Below, one piece after another: positions 1 to 6,016 of a stretch of DNA of 6,016 bases. Numbering within the stretch: position 1 is the stretch's first letter; the number at the start of each line of letters is the position of its first letter. The notes under the pieces were generated by a model, which did not search any database, was not told where the DNA came from, and was given only the letters and a program-made list of their open reading frames with translations. Position numbers and translations under genes: made by a program. Source of the DNA: Rugosibacter sp. (lineage in GTDB: Bacteria; Pseudomonadota; Gammaproteobacteria; Burkholderiales; Rhodocyclaceae); contig JALRCC010000120.1 of NCBI GenBank assembly GCA_023257495.1, positions 1 to 6,016 of the forward strand, in the 5' to 3' direction.

Positions 1-816
1 AACCACGTCGACAAAGTGCCAGTACCAAGCAACTGCCTCAAAAGCAAAGTGATTTTCTGGTGTAAAGTGACCTTTTAACGAACGAAACAAAATCACTGCC
101 AGCATAATGGCACCAAGAGTTACATGGAATCCATGAAAACCTGTCAGCAAATAAAATGTGCTGCCATAGCCACCCGTAGAAAGCTTCAGGTTCATCTCAT
201 GATAGGCATGAGAGTACTCGTAGACTTGGAAGCACATGAAAATTGCACCAAGCAAAACAGTCAAAAATAATCCGACATTTAACTGCGTCCGTTTATTTTC
301 CATCAGCCCCCAATGAGCCCATGTCAACGTAGCGCCTGAGGATAAGAGCAAAAGTGTATTGATCGCTGGAATACCCCACGGCATCATGGCATCCCACTTT
401 TCCTTAAAAGCAGGTCCTGCAGATGGCCAAACATTTTTAAAATCAGGCCAGATTAGCGCGTTATCGACACTTGATAAGTCAGGTATGGAAATGACGCGAA
501 TATAAAAAAGTGCGCCAAAAAATGCGGCGAAAAACATGACTTCCGAAAAGATAAACCAGCCCATTCCCCATCGGAATGAGCCATCAACACGTTTGTTGTA
601 CGCTCCCGCACGTGACTCAGCAATAACTTTACCAAACCAGCCATACATCATATAAAGCAACACGGCCAGCCCCGCCAGCAAGGTCGGCATGCCCATTCCT
701 AATTTATTCATAAGCATGACAGAACCTGAAGCCATCAGTAATAAGGCAAATGATCCCACCAGAGGCCAAGCTGACGGCCCGGGGACGTAGTAATAACTCT
801 CTTCATGCGTTGACAT
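1..816 (-). CDS. coxC: cytochrome c oxidase subunit III, 3' end cut by window edge
   Basis: This is subunit III of the heme-copper oxidase, an integral membrane protein that binds CoxA and stabilises proton uptake and turnover; it carries no redox centre. 272 residues are visible and the frame is open to base 1. The family is usually about 285-290 residues, so only some 15-20 are missing. Hydrophobic segments lie near residues 17-38, 42-60, 83-108, 145-165, 180-200 and 218-245, with the start of the last helix at the edge. The conserved membrane glutamate (DCCD-reactive in homologues) is E92 in WFIFSEVMFF. The family signature FEAVAWYWHFVDVV closes the visible part. The ATG at 814-816 is preceded by AAGGGAGA with good spacing, 24 bases after the DUF2970 stop, so it belongs to the same operon. 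Identification is secure from the motifs. Confidence 0.96.
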   Translation of the reverse strand, partial: MSTHEESYYYVPGPSAWPLVGSFALLLMASGSVMLMNKLGMGMPTLLAGLAVLLYMMYGWFGKVIAESRAGAYNKRVDGSFRWGMGWFIFSEVMFFAAFFGALFYIRVISIPDLSSVDNALIWPDFKNVWPSAGPAFKEKWDAMMPWGIPAINTLLLLSSGATLTWAHWGLMENKRTQLNVGLFLTVLLGAIFMCFQVYEYSHAYHEMNLKLSTGGYGSTFYLLTGFHGFHVTLGAIMLAVILFRSLKGHFTPENHFAFEAVAWYWHFVDVV

Positions 817-840
817 CAATAATCTCCCTTCAAAATTTTC

Positions 841-1077
841 TTAAGTAGCCGTTCCAATGTTAGCCATAATTACCTTGACCAACACCACAACCCCAACCAC
901 AAAAATGATCCCGCCAATAATCCCAGCGACCACAACCTGCTTTAATGAAATACTCGCAGCATCGGACTCATAATCTTGGCGACGGCGGATACCAAGAAAT
1001 GACCAAAAGACTGCCCTTACAATAGTAAAAAATCCAGCAGTGGGCGTTTTTTCAGTTTGCAGAGGCAGGCCGTTCAT
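841..1077 (-). CDS. DUF2970 family small membrane protein
   Basis: This 78-residue protein has a basic, soluble N-terminal half and one strongly hydrophobic helix at about residues 47-71, followed by a short tail. The segment around residues 20-40 (AVFWSFLGIRRRQDYESD) and the glycine/valine-rich helix match my memory of DUF2970, a family of unknown function found mostly in betaproteobacteria and often encoded between ctaG and coxC. Its start overlaps the ctaG stop as ATGA, and a strong Shine-Dalgarno sequence sits inside the end of ctaG, so the two are probably translationally coupled. A role in oxidase assembly or stability is inferred only from its position. No metal-binding cysteine or histidine is present, which argues against direct copper delivery. 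Confidence 0.87.
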   Translation of the reverse strand: MNGLPLQTEKTPTAGFFTIVRAVFWSFLGIRRRQDYESDAASISLKQVVVAGIIGGIIFVVGVVVLVKVIMANIGTAT

Positions 1078-1661
1078 ACACCCTCCTTTTCTTTGCTCGT
1101 AAGTACATCACTACGATCCACACGCTGATTGCCTTCAACTTCAAAAAATGTATATGAAAGCGTAATGGTTGCGATTTCTTTAGGTAATGCTGAATCCACA
1201 ACAAAAACAACAGGCATTTTTCTCCGCTCCCCTGGCGCAAGCACCTGTTTATTAAAACAAAAACATTCAAGTTTTCGAAAGTGCTCCGCTGCAAGTGGTG
1301 GGCCATAGCTGGGGATGGCTTGCCCGGTAATCGGCACATCGCGGTTATTAGTAACCTCAAACATAACTTGAGCAAGTTCTCCGGGGTGAACAGAGACGTG
1401 TCCAGTCAGTGGCTTAAACGTCCACTTCATGTCGTGTACGTTGGTATCGAACTCAATCGTTACAAGTCTGGATAGATCCACTTGCGTATTGACAGGACGA
1501 TCATCCACGCCGGTCTGATTAATCCCCAGAGTTTTACAAACCACGGGGTACAACGGTATCAAAGCATAACCAAAACCGAACATGGCAACCGCGAACGTTG
1601 CCAACTTAAGCATTGTTCGCAAGTTACGACTAGCGGATAAAAGATTATTTTTCAATACCAC
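1074..1661 (-). CDS. ctaG: cytochrome c oxidase copper chaperone, Cox11 family
   Basis: CtaG/Cox11 is a membrane-anchored periplasmic copper chaperone that inserts CuB into CoxA. The protein has up to 195 residues: a short cytoplasmic N-terminus, one membrane anchor at about residues 18-40, then an immunoglobulin-like periplasmic domain. The copper-binding motif CFCF is intact (C133 and C135, in KLECFCFNKQ). The conserved cysteine just after the anchor is C42, and SYTFFEV near residues 169-175 is also typical. The start is uncertain. The GTG at 1659-1661 gives 195 residues but lies 9 bases inside the upstream 34-codon gene and has no well-spaced ribosome site. The TTG two codons later (1653-1655) overlaps the upstream stop as TTGA and has AAAGAAG 5 bases before it. 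Both leave the functional domains unchanged. Family assignment is secure. Confidence 0.95.
   Translation of the reverse strand: MVLKNNLLSASRNLRTMLKLATFAVAMFGFGYALIPLYPVVCKTLGINQTGVDDRPVNTQVDLSRLVTIEFDTNVHDMKWTFKPLTGHVSVHPGELAQVMFEVTNNRDVPITGQAIPSYGPPLAAEHFRKLECFCFNKQVLAPGERRKMPVVFVVDSALPKEIATITLSYTFFEVEGNQRVDRSDVLTSKEKEGV
1082..1088 (-). promoter_or_regulatory. Shine-Dalgarno of the DUF2970 gene, inside ctaG
   Basis: On the minus strand AAGGAGG lies 4 bases before the ATG at 1075-1077. It is formed by the last codons of ctaG (Lys-Glu-Gly). The site fixes the DUF2970 start and, with the ATGA overlap, supports coupled translation. Confidence 0.75.
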
Positions 1662-1756
1662 TTCTTTGCAATAAAGCTCACAAATATAGCCAATACAACC
1701 ACAACAAGAATACCGACAGTGCGTAGATTTTTCTTGTTTGTCGCGGATGGAGACAT
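1652..1756 (-). CDS. cytochrome oxidase small assembly protein, 34 residues
   Basis: A 34-codon gene fills the gap between coxA and ctaG. The product begins MSPSATNKKNLRT, has one hydrophobic helix at about residues 14-29 (VGILVVVVLAIFVSFI), and ends in AKKWY. Its size, basic N-terminus, single helix and position match the tiny protein annotated in many betaproteobacteria as 'cytochrome oxidase small assembly protein'; I recognise this from context and shape, not from a diagnostic motif. The ATG at 1754-1756 is preceded by AGGA (1765-1768) 8 bases upstream, and lies 27 bases after the coxA stop. Its TGA overlaps the 5' end of ctaG, a sign of tight co-expression. Its biochemical role is not evident from the sequence. 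It is easily missed by length cut-offs. Confidence 0.82.
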   Translation of the reverse strand: MSPSATNKKNLRTVGILVVVVLAIFVSFIAKKWY

Positions 1757-1783
1757 CGTATGGATCCTAATACCAAGCAGGAC

Positions 1784-3376
1784 TCATTTGACGATGGGTT
1801 GCACTTCCCACGTGTGATACGGCGCTGGAGAAGGCACATCCCATTCAAGCCCCTCAGCACCATCCCATGGCTTGGCTGGTGCTTTTGGTCCACCCTTGAT
1901 GCAGGTAATGACGTTGTATAAGAAAAGCAATTGCGACAAGCCAAAACCGAACGCGCCCACCGTGGAAATTTGATTAAAATCAGCGAATTGCAAGGCATAA
2001 TCAGGAATGCGGCGAGGCATACCGGCGATACCAAGAAAGTGCTGAACAAAAAAGGTCATGTTAAAGAAAACGAAGGAAAGCCAAAAATGGACTTGCCCCA
2101 GCTTTTCGTTATACATATGCCCTGTCCACTTTGGTAGCCAGTAATAGGCACCAGCAAAAGCAGAAAATAATGCACCAGCGACCATCGTATAGTGAAAATG
2201 TGCCACGACATAATATGTATCTTGCATCTGAACATCAACGACCGCCATTGCTAGAACCAGTCCCGAGAAGCCGCCAACAGTAAAAAGGAAAATAAATCCA
2301 ATGGCAAACAGCATGGGTGTCTCGAAGCTCAACGAGCCACGCCACATGGTGGCAGTCCAGTTGAATATTTTGACGCCTGTAGGCACCGCAATAAACATTG
2401 TGGCGTACATGAAGTACAACTGGGCAGTTACCGGCATGCCTGTTGTATACATATGATGCGCCCATACGGTAAATGACAATACTCCAATTGCAGCCACAGC
2501 GTAAACCATAGAGGCATAGCCAAACAAAGGCTTACGGGAAAATGTTGATATCACCTGAGAAACAACACCGAAACCTGGAATGATGACGATGTAAACCTCT
2601 GGATGACCGAAAAACCAAAAAATATGCTGAAACAAAACAGGATCACCACCACCTGCTGCACTAAAAAAACTTGTGCCAAAATGACGATCCGTCAGCGTCA
2701 TGGTAACCACACCAGCAAAGACAGGCATAACAGCAATAATCAAAAATGCAGTCACTAGCCAAGTCCAGCAGAACAGCGGCATTTTCATCAGCGTCATGCC
2801 CGGGGCTCGCATATTGAAGATTGTGGTGATGATATTGATCGAACCCATGATCGACGAGATACCAAGGATATGAATAGCAAAAATCGCCATATCCATCCCC
2901 ATACCCTGTTGTATGGTCAGCGGAGGGTAAAGAGTCCAACCAGCTGCAGGGGCACCCCCTGGCACAAACATAGAGCCTACCAACAGGAGAGCCGCAGGCG
3001 GCAACAACCAGAAACTCAGGTTATTCATGCGCCCAAAAGCCATATCTGATGCGCCAATCTGTAAAGGCAGCATCCAGTTAGCGAAACCCACGAAGGCCGG
3101 CATAATTGCCCCGAACACCATAATCAGCCCGTGTAAAGTCGTTAGCTGATTAAAAAACTCTGGCTGAACAATTTGCAGACCCGGCTGAAAAAGCTCAGAG
3201 CGAATAGTGAGCGCCATGCAACCACCCACCAAAAACATAGCGAAACTAAACCACAGATACATGGAGCCAATATCTTTATGGTTCGTAGTTGCTATCCAAC
3301 GCATCACTCCCTTCGGGTGATGTTCGTGGGCATCATGGCCAACATCATGTCCGTTCGCTGTTGTTGCTGTGTTCAT
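1784..3376 (-). CDS. coxA: cytochrome c oxidase subunit I (aa3-type, A1 family)
   Basis: This is the catalytic subunit, which reduces oxygen to water at the heme a3/CuB site and pumps protons across the inner membrane. It has 530 residues and about 12 hydrophobic segments, normal for the family. Ligands seen: H82 and H395 (heme a), H393 (heme a3), and H258, H307 and H308 (CuB). Y262 in GHPEVY is the tyrosine that is cross-linked to H258 in this family. Proton-path residues are D111 and N118 in the segment SDMAFGRMNN, E260 in GHPEVY, and K336 in PTGVKIFNW; E260 together with Y262 marks the A1 class. The N-terminus is rich in histidine (five in residues 10-20). The ATG at 3374-3376 follows AGGAGA at a spacing of 5. 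It sits 69 bases after coxB with no clear terminator between them, so co-transcription is likely. Confidence 0.98.
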   Translation of the reverse strand: MNTATTANGHDVGHDAHEHHPKGVMRWIATTNHKDIGSMYLWFSFAMFLVGGCMALTIRSELFQPGLQIVQPEFFNQLTTLHGLIMVFGAIMPAFVGFANWMLPLQIGASDMAFGRMNNLSFWLLPPAALLLVGSMFVPGGAPAAGWTLYPPLTIQQGMGMDMAIFAIHILGISSIMGSINIITTIFNMRAPGMTLMKMPLFCWTWLVTAFLIIAVMPVFAGVVTMTLTDRHFGTSFFSAAGGGDPVLFQHIFWFFGHPEVYIVIIPGFGVVSQVISTFSRKPLFGYASMVYAVAAIGVLSFTVWAHHMYTTGMPVTAQLYFMYATMFIAVPTGVKIFNWTATMWRGSLSFETPMLFAIGFIFLFTVGGFSGLVLAMAVVDVQMQDTYYVVAHFHYTMVAGALFSAFAGAYYWLPKWTGHMYNEKLGQVHFWLSFVFFNMTFFVQHFLGIAGMPRRIPDYALQFADFNQISTVGAFGFGLSQLLFLYNVITCIKGGPKAPAKPWDGAEGLEWDVPSPAPYHTWEVQPIVK

Positions 3377-3445
3377 ATGAATCTCCTGATATCTCTAATT
3401 AAGCGTAGGCTTTCCATTGGTAATGCGTGAGGCAAGTGCCTGACA

Positions 3446-4588
3446 TCATTTGCGCAGCGCCTTGACTTCGGATGGCTGAACCATATCGCCCACTTTATTA
3501 CCCCAAGCATTACGCTCGTAAGTCACAACAGCTGCAATTTCAGCGTCTGAAAGTTGCTTACCAAAAGCCGCCATTGCCGTACCAGCTTTGCCATTGAGAA
3601 CAATACCCAAATGCCCATCCTTAGGTCCTGTAGCAATTTTTGACCCATCCAGCGCCGGGAATGCAGGCGGCAAACCCTTCCCCGTTGGCTGATGGCAAGC
3701 AGCGCAATTTTGGGTATACACCGCTTCACCTCGGGTTTTTAATTCATCCAACGTCCATACTTTTGATGGATCATCCGCCACAGCAGCCATTTTGGTTTTT
3801 TGCTCAGCCACCCAGGCACTATATTTTTCAGCAGAAACGACATCTACTACGATGGGCATGAAGCCATGATCCTTGCCGCACAATTCCGCACACTGCCCGC
3901 GGAACGTTCCCTCGCGATCTGCACGAAAGGCTGCATCACGGATAAACCCAGGTACAGCATCCTGCTTTACCGCGAGCGCAGGCACATACCATGCGTGAAT
4001 CACATCTTCCGCAGTCGTCAAGATTCGCACCTTTTTCCCGACGGGAACAACAAGATGATTATCTACTTCAAGCAAATAATTCTCACCTTTGGGTGACTTA
4101 CCTTCAATTTGCTCACGCGGCGTCGAGAGCACACTCTTGAACTTGATGCCCTCACCTTCACCCTTGATGTAGTCGTAACCCCACTTCCACTGATACCCAG
4201 TGGCTTTGATCGTAATATCAGCCCCAGTTGCATCACGCATGGAAATCAAAGTCTTAGTCACTGGCCACACCATGGCCAATAAAATAATCGTCGGGATAAC
4301 CGTCCAGAGAATTTCCACCGTTGTATTTTCATGGAATGTTGCAGCCACGCGGCCTGTCGCCTTGCGATGCTTCACTATCGAATAAAACATCACACCGAAA
4401 ACACCCACAAAGATGACGCCACAAATGTACATCATCATCATGTGCAGGTCATACACAGTCTGGGCAATTTTGGTTGCGGGCTCTTGAAAGTTAACCCGGT
4501 AAGCCGCATTTGCAGCTTGTGCCAGCATGGTTAAAGCCACTCCACCGGCTAAACGTAACAAACCAACCCCTTGCGCTGCTCTGGTCAT
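3446..4588 (-). CDS. coxB: cytochrome c oxidase subunit II with fused cytochrome c domain (caa3-like)
   Basis: Subunit II accepts electrons from cytochrome c and passes them through CuA to CoxA. In order, the 380-residue protein has a signal peptide (residues 1-28, probable cleavage after ANA), two membrane helices (about 47-72 and 91-112), the aromatic segment YQWKWGYDY (132-140), a periplasmic cupredoxin domain, and a C-terminal class I cytochrome c domain (about 283-365). CuA ligands are complete: H198, C233, E235 (backbone), C237, H241 and M244. The heme-binding CAACH is at 295-299, and M339 in AMAAFG is the likely sixth ligand. The extra heme domain makes it longer than plain CoxB and marks a caa3-type enzyme. 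The ATG at 4586-4588 follows AGAGG at a spacing of 7. It is the first oxidase gene of the cluster. Confidence 0.98.
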   Translation of the reverse strand: MTRAAQGVGLLRLAGGVALTMLAQAANAAYRVNFQEPATKIAQTVYDLHMMMMYICGVIFVGVFGVMFYSIVKHRKATGRVAATFHENTTVEILWTVIPTIILLAMVWPVTKTLISMRDATGADITIKATGYQWKWGYDYIKGEGEGIKFKSVLSTPREQIEGKSPKGENYLLEVDNHLVVPVGKKVRILTTAEDVIHAWYVPALAVKQDAVPGFIRDAAFRADREGTFRGQCAELCGKDHGFMPIVVDVVSAEKYSAWVAEQKTKMAAVADDPSKVWTLDELKTRGEAVYTQNCAACHQPTGKGLPPAFPALDGSKIATGPKDGHLGIVLNGKAGTAMAAFGKQLSDAEIAAVVTYERNAWGNKVGDMVQPSEVKALRK

Positions 4589-4669
4589 CTCTAAACCTCT
4601 TATATCAATAACGAAACTTTCTAAAACAGCCAGTTAAAATCCAGACCAATCTTTTGTTGCAGTTATTTT

Positions 4670-4798
4670 CTACGCCAGTCTGTTTATTTCAGAAAAACCG
4701 GCGCGCAGTTTATCACGGCTTTTTATCTTGACCCGCCTAGCTGGATTGTTCCAGAAAGGGATGTCTTCTCGTTGCAGGACATTTGCCAATGCCTCCAC
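4670..4798 (-). other. possible small ORF or gene remnant between mpl and coxB (doubtful)
   Basis: A minus-strand frame without stops runs for 50 codons from just after the mpl stop to a TAG at 4670-4672. From a GTG at 4796-4798 it would encode 42 residues, beginning VEALANVLQREDIPFWNN and ending in INRLA, a charged, soluble-looking sequence with no motif I recognise. For it: about a third of codons begin with G, as in real genes. Against it: no well-placed ribosome site before the GTG, three ATA codons plus AGG and AGA, and a frame of this length is not rare by chance. It may be a decayed gene end or nothing. Confidence 0.15.
4693..4724 (-). terminator. possible weak terminator after mpl
   Basis: On the minus strand AAAAAGCCG is followed 15 bases later by CGGTTTTT, so five A-T pairs and three G-C pairs could form, with one bulged G, ending in a run of five T. 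The stem is short and mostly A-T, and the loop is large. It could end mpl transcripts before coxB, but I hold this weakly. Confidence 0.2.
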
Positions 4799-4826
4799 AA
4801 TACTAGCATCAGGTATAGCCTGTTAC

Positions 4827-6016
4827 TCATGGAGCACTAAGCGACTGCAAAATGCGCTCGTGCACACCAGCAAAGCCTCCGTTGCTCATCACTAAAATAT
4901 GATCCCCCTCGTGCGCATTAGCAACAGCAGACTGCACCAAGCGATCAATGTCCTCGAAACATTGTGCCTTATTACCCAGTGGTGCCAGCGCTGCAGCCAC
5001 ATCCCAGCCCAATTTATTGTTATAGCAGAAGACTTGGTCCGCCCCCTCAAGACTGGCTGAGAGCTGGGCTGACATTGTGCCAAGCTTCATCGTATTCGAG
5101 CGGGGCTCCAACACTGCCAGAATGCGCGCTGAACCTACGCGCTGCCGCAAACCCTCCAAAGTGAGACGAATTGCCGTCGGGTGATGCGCAAAATCATCGA
5201 TCACCGTGACTCCGCGGACAACCCCACGAATTTCCAACCGCCGCTTGATCCCCTGAAATGTCGCCAAGGCATGTAACCCCACATCAACGGGAACACCAGC
5301 ATGTCGCGCACCAGCAAGAGCTGCCATCGCATTGGCACGGTTGTGCTTGCCCGGCAAGAGAAATGTCGGAACATGCCCTTGCAATTGGCTCGCAAGAAAT
5401 ACATCAAAACCACCACCGGCATCAGCTTCGCCCGCATGCCACCCATCGCCTTCCGTGCCGTTAAACCATTCCACGGGCGTCCAGCACCCACGGGAAAGAA
5501 CCCGCGCCAACGCAGTTTCTTCGCGGTTTGCCACAATCAAACCATTCCCCGGCACCGTGCGCACCAAATGATGAAACTGAGTCTCAATTGCAGCAAGGTC
5601 AGCAAAAATATCTGCATGATCGAACTCAAGATTATTCAAGATCGCCGTGCGTGGGTGGTAATGGACAAACTTGGAGCGCTTGTCACAAAACGCCGTATCG
5701 TATTCATCCGCCTCGATGACGAAAAATGGAGAATCCGTCAGCCGTGCCGACACACCAAAGTTGGTCGGCACCCCCCCTACAAGAAATGAAGGATTCAGCC
5801 CTGCCACTTCCAGCATCCAGGTCAGCATGGATGTAGTCGTTGTTTTGCCATGGGTACCCGCGATACCAATGACCCATCGATCACGCAGAATATTATCGGC
5901 CAGCCACTGCGGACCGGAGACATAAGGCAAATTACGATCAAGCAAAGCTTCGAGCAACGGATTACCGCGTGAAATTGCATTGCCAACTACATAAAGATCG
6001 GGATTCAATGCCAGCT
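4827..6016 (-). CDS. mpl: UDP-N-acetylmuramate:L-alanyl-gamma-D-glutamyl-meso-diaminopimelate ligase, 5' end cut by window edge
   Basis: Mpl is a cytoplasmic ATP-dependent ligase of peptidoglycan recycling. It joins the recovered tripeptide L-Ala-D-Glu-meso-DAP to UDP-MurNAc. About 396 codons are visible; the family is near 455 residues, so roughly 60 N-terminal residues lie beyond the window. The frame stays open to base 6016 and reads Leu-Ala-Leu-Asn-Pro-Asp there, so the TTG at 6006-6008 is an internal leucine, not the start. Seen in order: the family stretch VVGNAISRGNP; the ATP-binding loop GTHGKTTTTS (5829-5858); EADEYD; NLEFDHADIF; the Mur ligase motif GKHNRAN; DDFAHHPTAI; EPRSNTMK; and the C-terminal MSNGGFAGVH. 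The EADEYD and SNGGF features distinguish Mpl from MurC. Its stop lies 238 bases before coxB on the same strand. No functional link to the oxidase is known. Confidence 0.96.
   Translation of the reverse strand, partial: LALNPDLYVVGNAISRGNPLLEALLDRNLPYVSGPQWLADNILRDRWVIGIAGTHGKTTTTSMLTWMLEVAGLNPSFLVGGVPTNFGVSARLTDSPFFVIEADEYDTAFCDKRSKFVHYHPRTAILNNLEFDHADIFADLAAIETQFHHLVRTVPGNGLIVANREETALARVLSRGCWTPVEWFNGTEGDGWHAGEADAGGGFDVFLASQLQGHVPTFLLPGKHNRANAMAALAGARHAGVPVDVGLHALATFQGIKRRLEIRGVVRGVTVIDDFAHHPTAIRLTLEGLRQRVGSARILAVLEPRSNTMKLGTMSAQLSASLEGADQVFCYNNKLGWDVAAALAPLGNKAQCFEDIDRLVQSAVANAHEGDHILVMSNGGFAGVHERILQSLSAP

Larger units (their letters stand above)
4589..4826 (-). other. mpl-coxB intergenic region, probable site of the cox operon promoter
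   Basis: This 238-base gap is the longest non-coding stretch of the window and the only one long enough to hold the main promoter of the oxidase cluster. Its coxB-proximal third is AT-rich. I found no hexamer pair close enough to a sigma-70 consensus to call a promoter, and no full FNR-type palindrome. It contains a short perfect hairpin (4741-4754: CTGGA, loop of 4, TCCAG) without a following T-run, a weak terminator-like structure at 4693-4724, and an unbroken 50-codon frame ending at 4670. The promoter role is inferred from position only. Confidence 0.5.

Noticed and set aside
1678..2049. 123-codon minus-strand frame overlapping the coxA 3' end and the 34-codon gene
   Set aside because: It is an alternate frame of coxA. 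The coxA frame carries all conserved residues, and the 34-codon frame has the better start site and the expected one-helix product.
3173..3430. 85-codon plus-strand frame across the coxB-coxA gap and the coxA 5' end
   Set aside because: Most of it is antisense to coxA codons, it resembles no family, and nothing suggests a promoter or ribosome site on that strand.
3377..3445. Terminator or regulator between coxB and coxA
   Set aside because: Only a 4-bp stem (AGGC, loop of 4, GCCT) is present and no T-run follows; it is too weak to call, and the genes are expected to be co-transcribed.
3800..4096. 98-codon plus-strand frame opposite the coxB CuA region
   Set aside because: It is antisense to the conserved CuA-binding segment, which fully explains the base pattern.
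4720..4808. 19- and 28-codon ATG frames in the mpl-coxB gap, one of them 9 bases after a GGAGG
   Set aside because: They are very short, show no protein-like features, and overlap each other and a third open frame; the GGAGG is probably fortuitous.
5301..5789. 162-codon open frame on the plus strand opposite mpl
   Set aside because: It lies wholly antisense to well-conserved mpl motifs, has no family features or ribosome site, and its sequence is rich in Arg, Lys and Pro as expected of an antisense shadow.
6006..6008. TTG as a start codon for mpl
   Set aside because: The frame continues upstream to the window edge with residues expected in Mpl, and about 60 N-terminal residues including the first nucleotide-binding glycines would be missing.
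1..6016. CRISPR arrays, tRNA or rRNA genes, insertion sequences, phage or defence genes
   Set aside because: I saw no spaced direct repeats, RNA-gene signatures, transposase motifs or terminal inverted repeats; the window is almost filled by conserved housekeeping genes on one strand.

Overview
This window is a compact minus-strand block from a bacterial chromosome, most likely a betaproteobacterium. It carries an aa3/caa3-type cytochrome c oxidase operon downstream of a muropeptide-recycling ligase gene. The lineage call rests on gene order: coxB, coxA, a tiny one-helix protein, ctaG (Cox11), a DUF2970 protein, then coxC. The DUF2970 gene and the roughly 35-residue protein between coxA and ctaG are typical of betaproteobacteria. 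Base composition is moderate, which argues against the very GC-rich members of the class. I cannot name a genus.

Layout in the direction of transcription (right to left): the 3' part of mpl (4827-6016, 5' end cut by the window edge); a 238-base gap with no secure gene (4589-4826); coxB with a fused cytochrome c domain (3446-4588); a 69-base gap; coxA (1784-3376); a 34-codon gene (1652-1756); ctaG (1074-1661, overlapping the previous gene); a DUF2970 gene (841-1077, overlapping ctaG by 4 bases); and coxC (1-816, missing only its last residues at the left edge). No gene on the plus strand is convincing.

How the genes work together: CoxB takes electrons through its C-terminal c-type heme and the CuA centre. 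CoxA passes them through heme a to the heme a3/CuB site, where oxygen is reduced and protons are pumped. CoxC stabilises the core. CtaG delivers copper to CuB. The 34-residue protein and the DUF2970 protein are single-helix membrane proteins whose position suggests a role in assembly or stability. All catalytic and metal-binding residues I looked for are present in CoxA, CoxB and CtaG, so the enzyme should be functional. Mpl acts in cell-wall recycling and has no obvious link to respiration.

I found no undescribed multi-gene system. The parts most worth a second look are the 34-codon gene, the unclear ctaG start, the small DUF2970 protein, and an uninterrupted 50-codon frame in the mpl-coxB gap.
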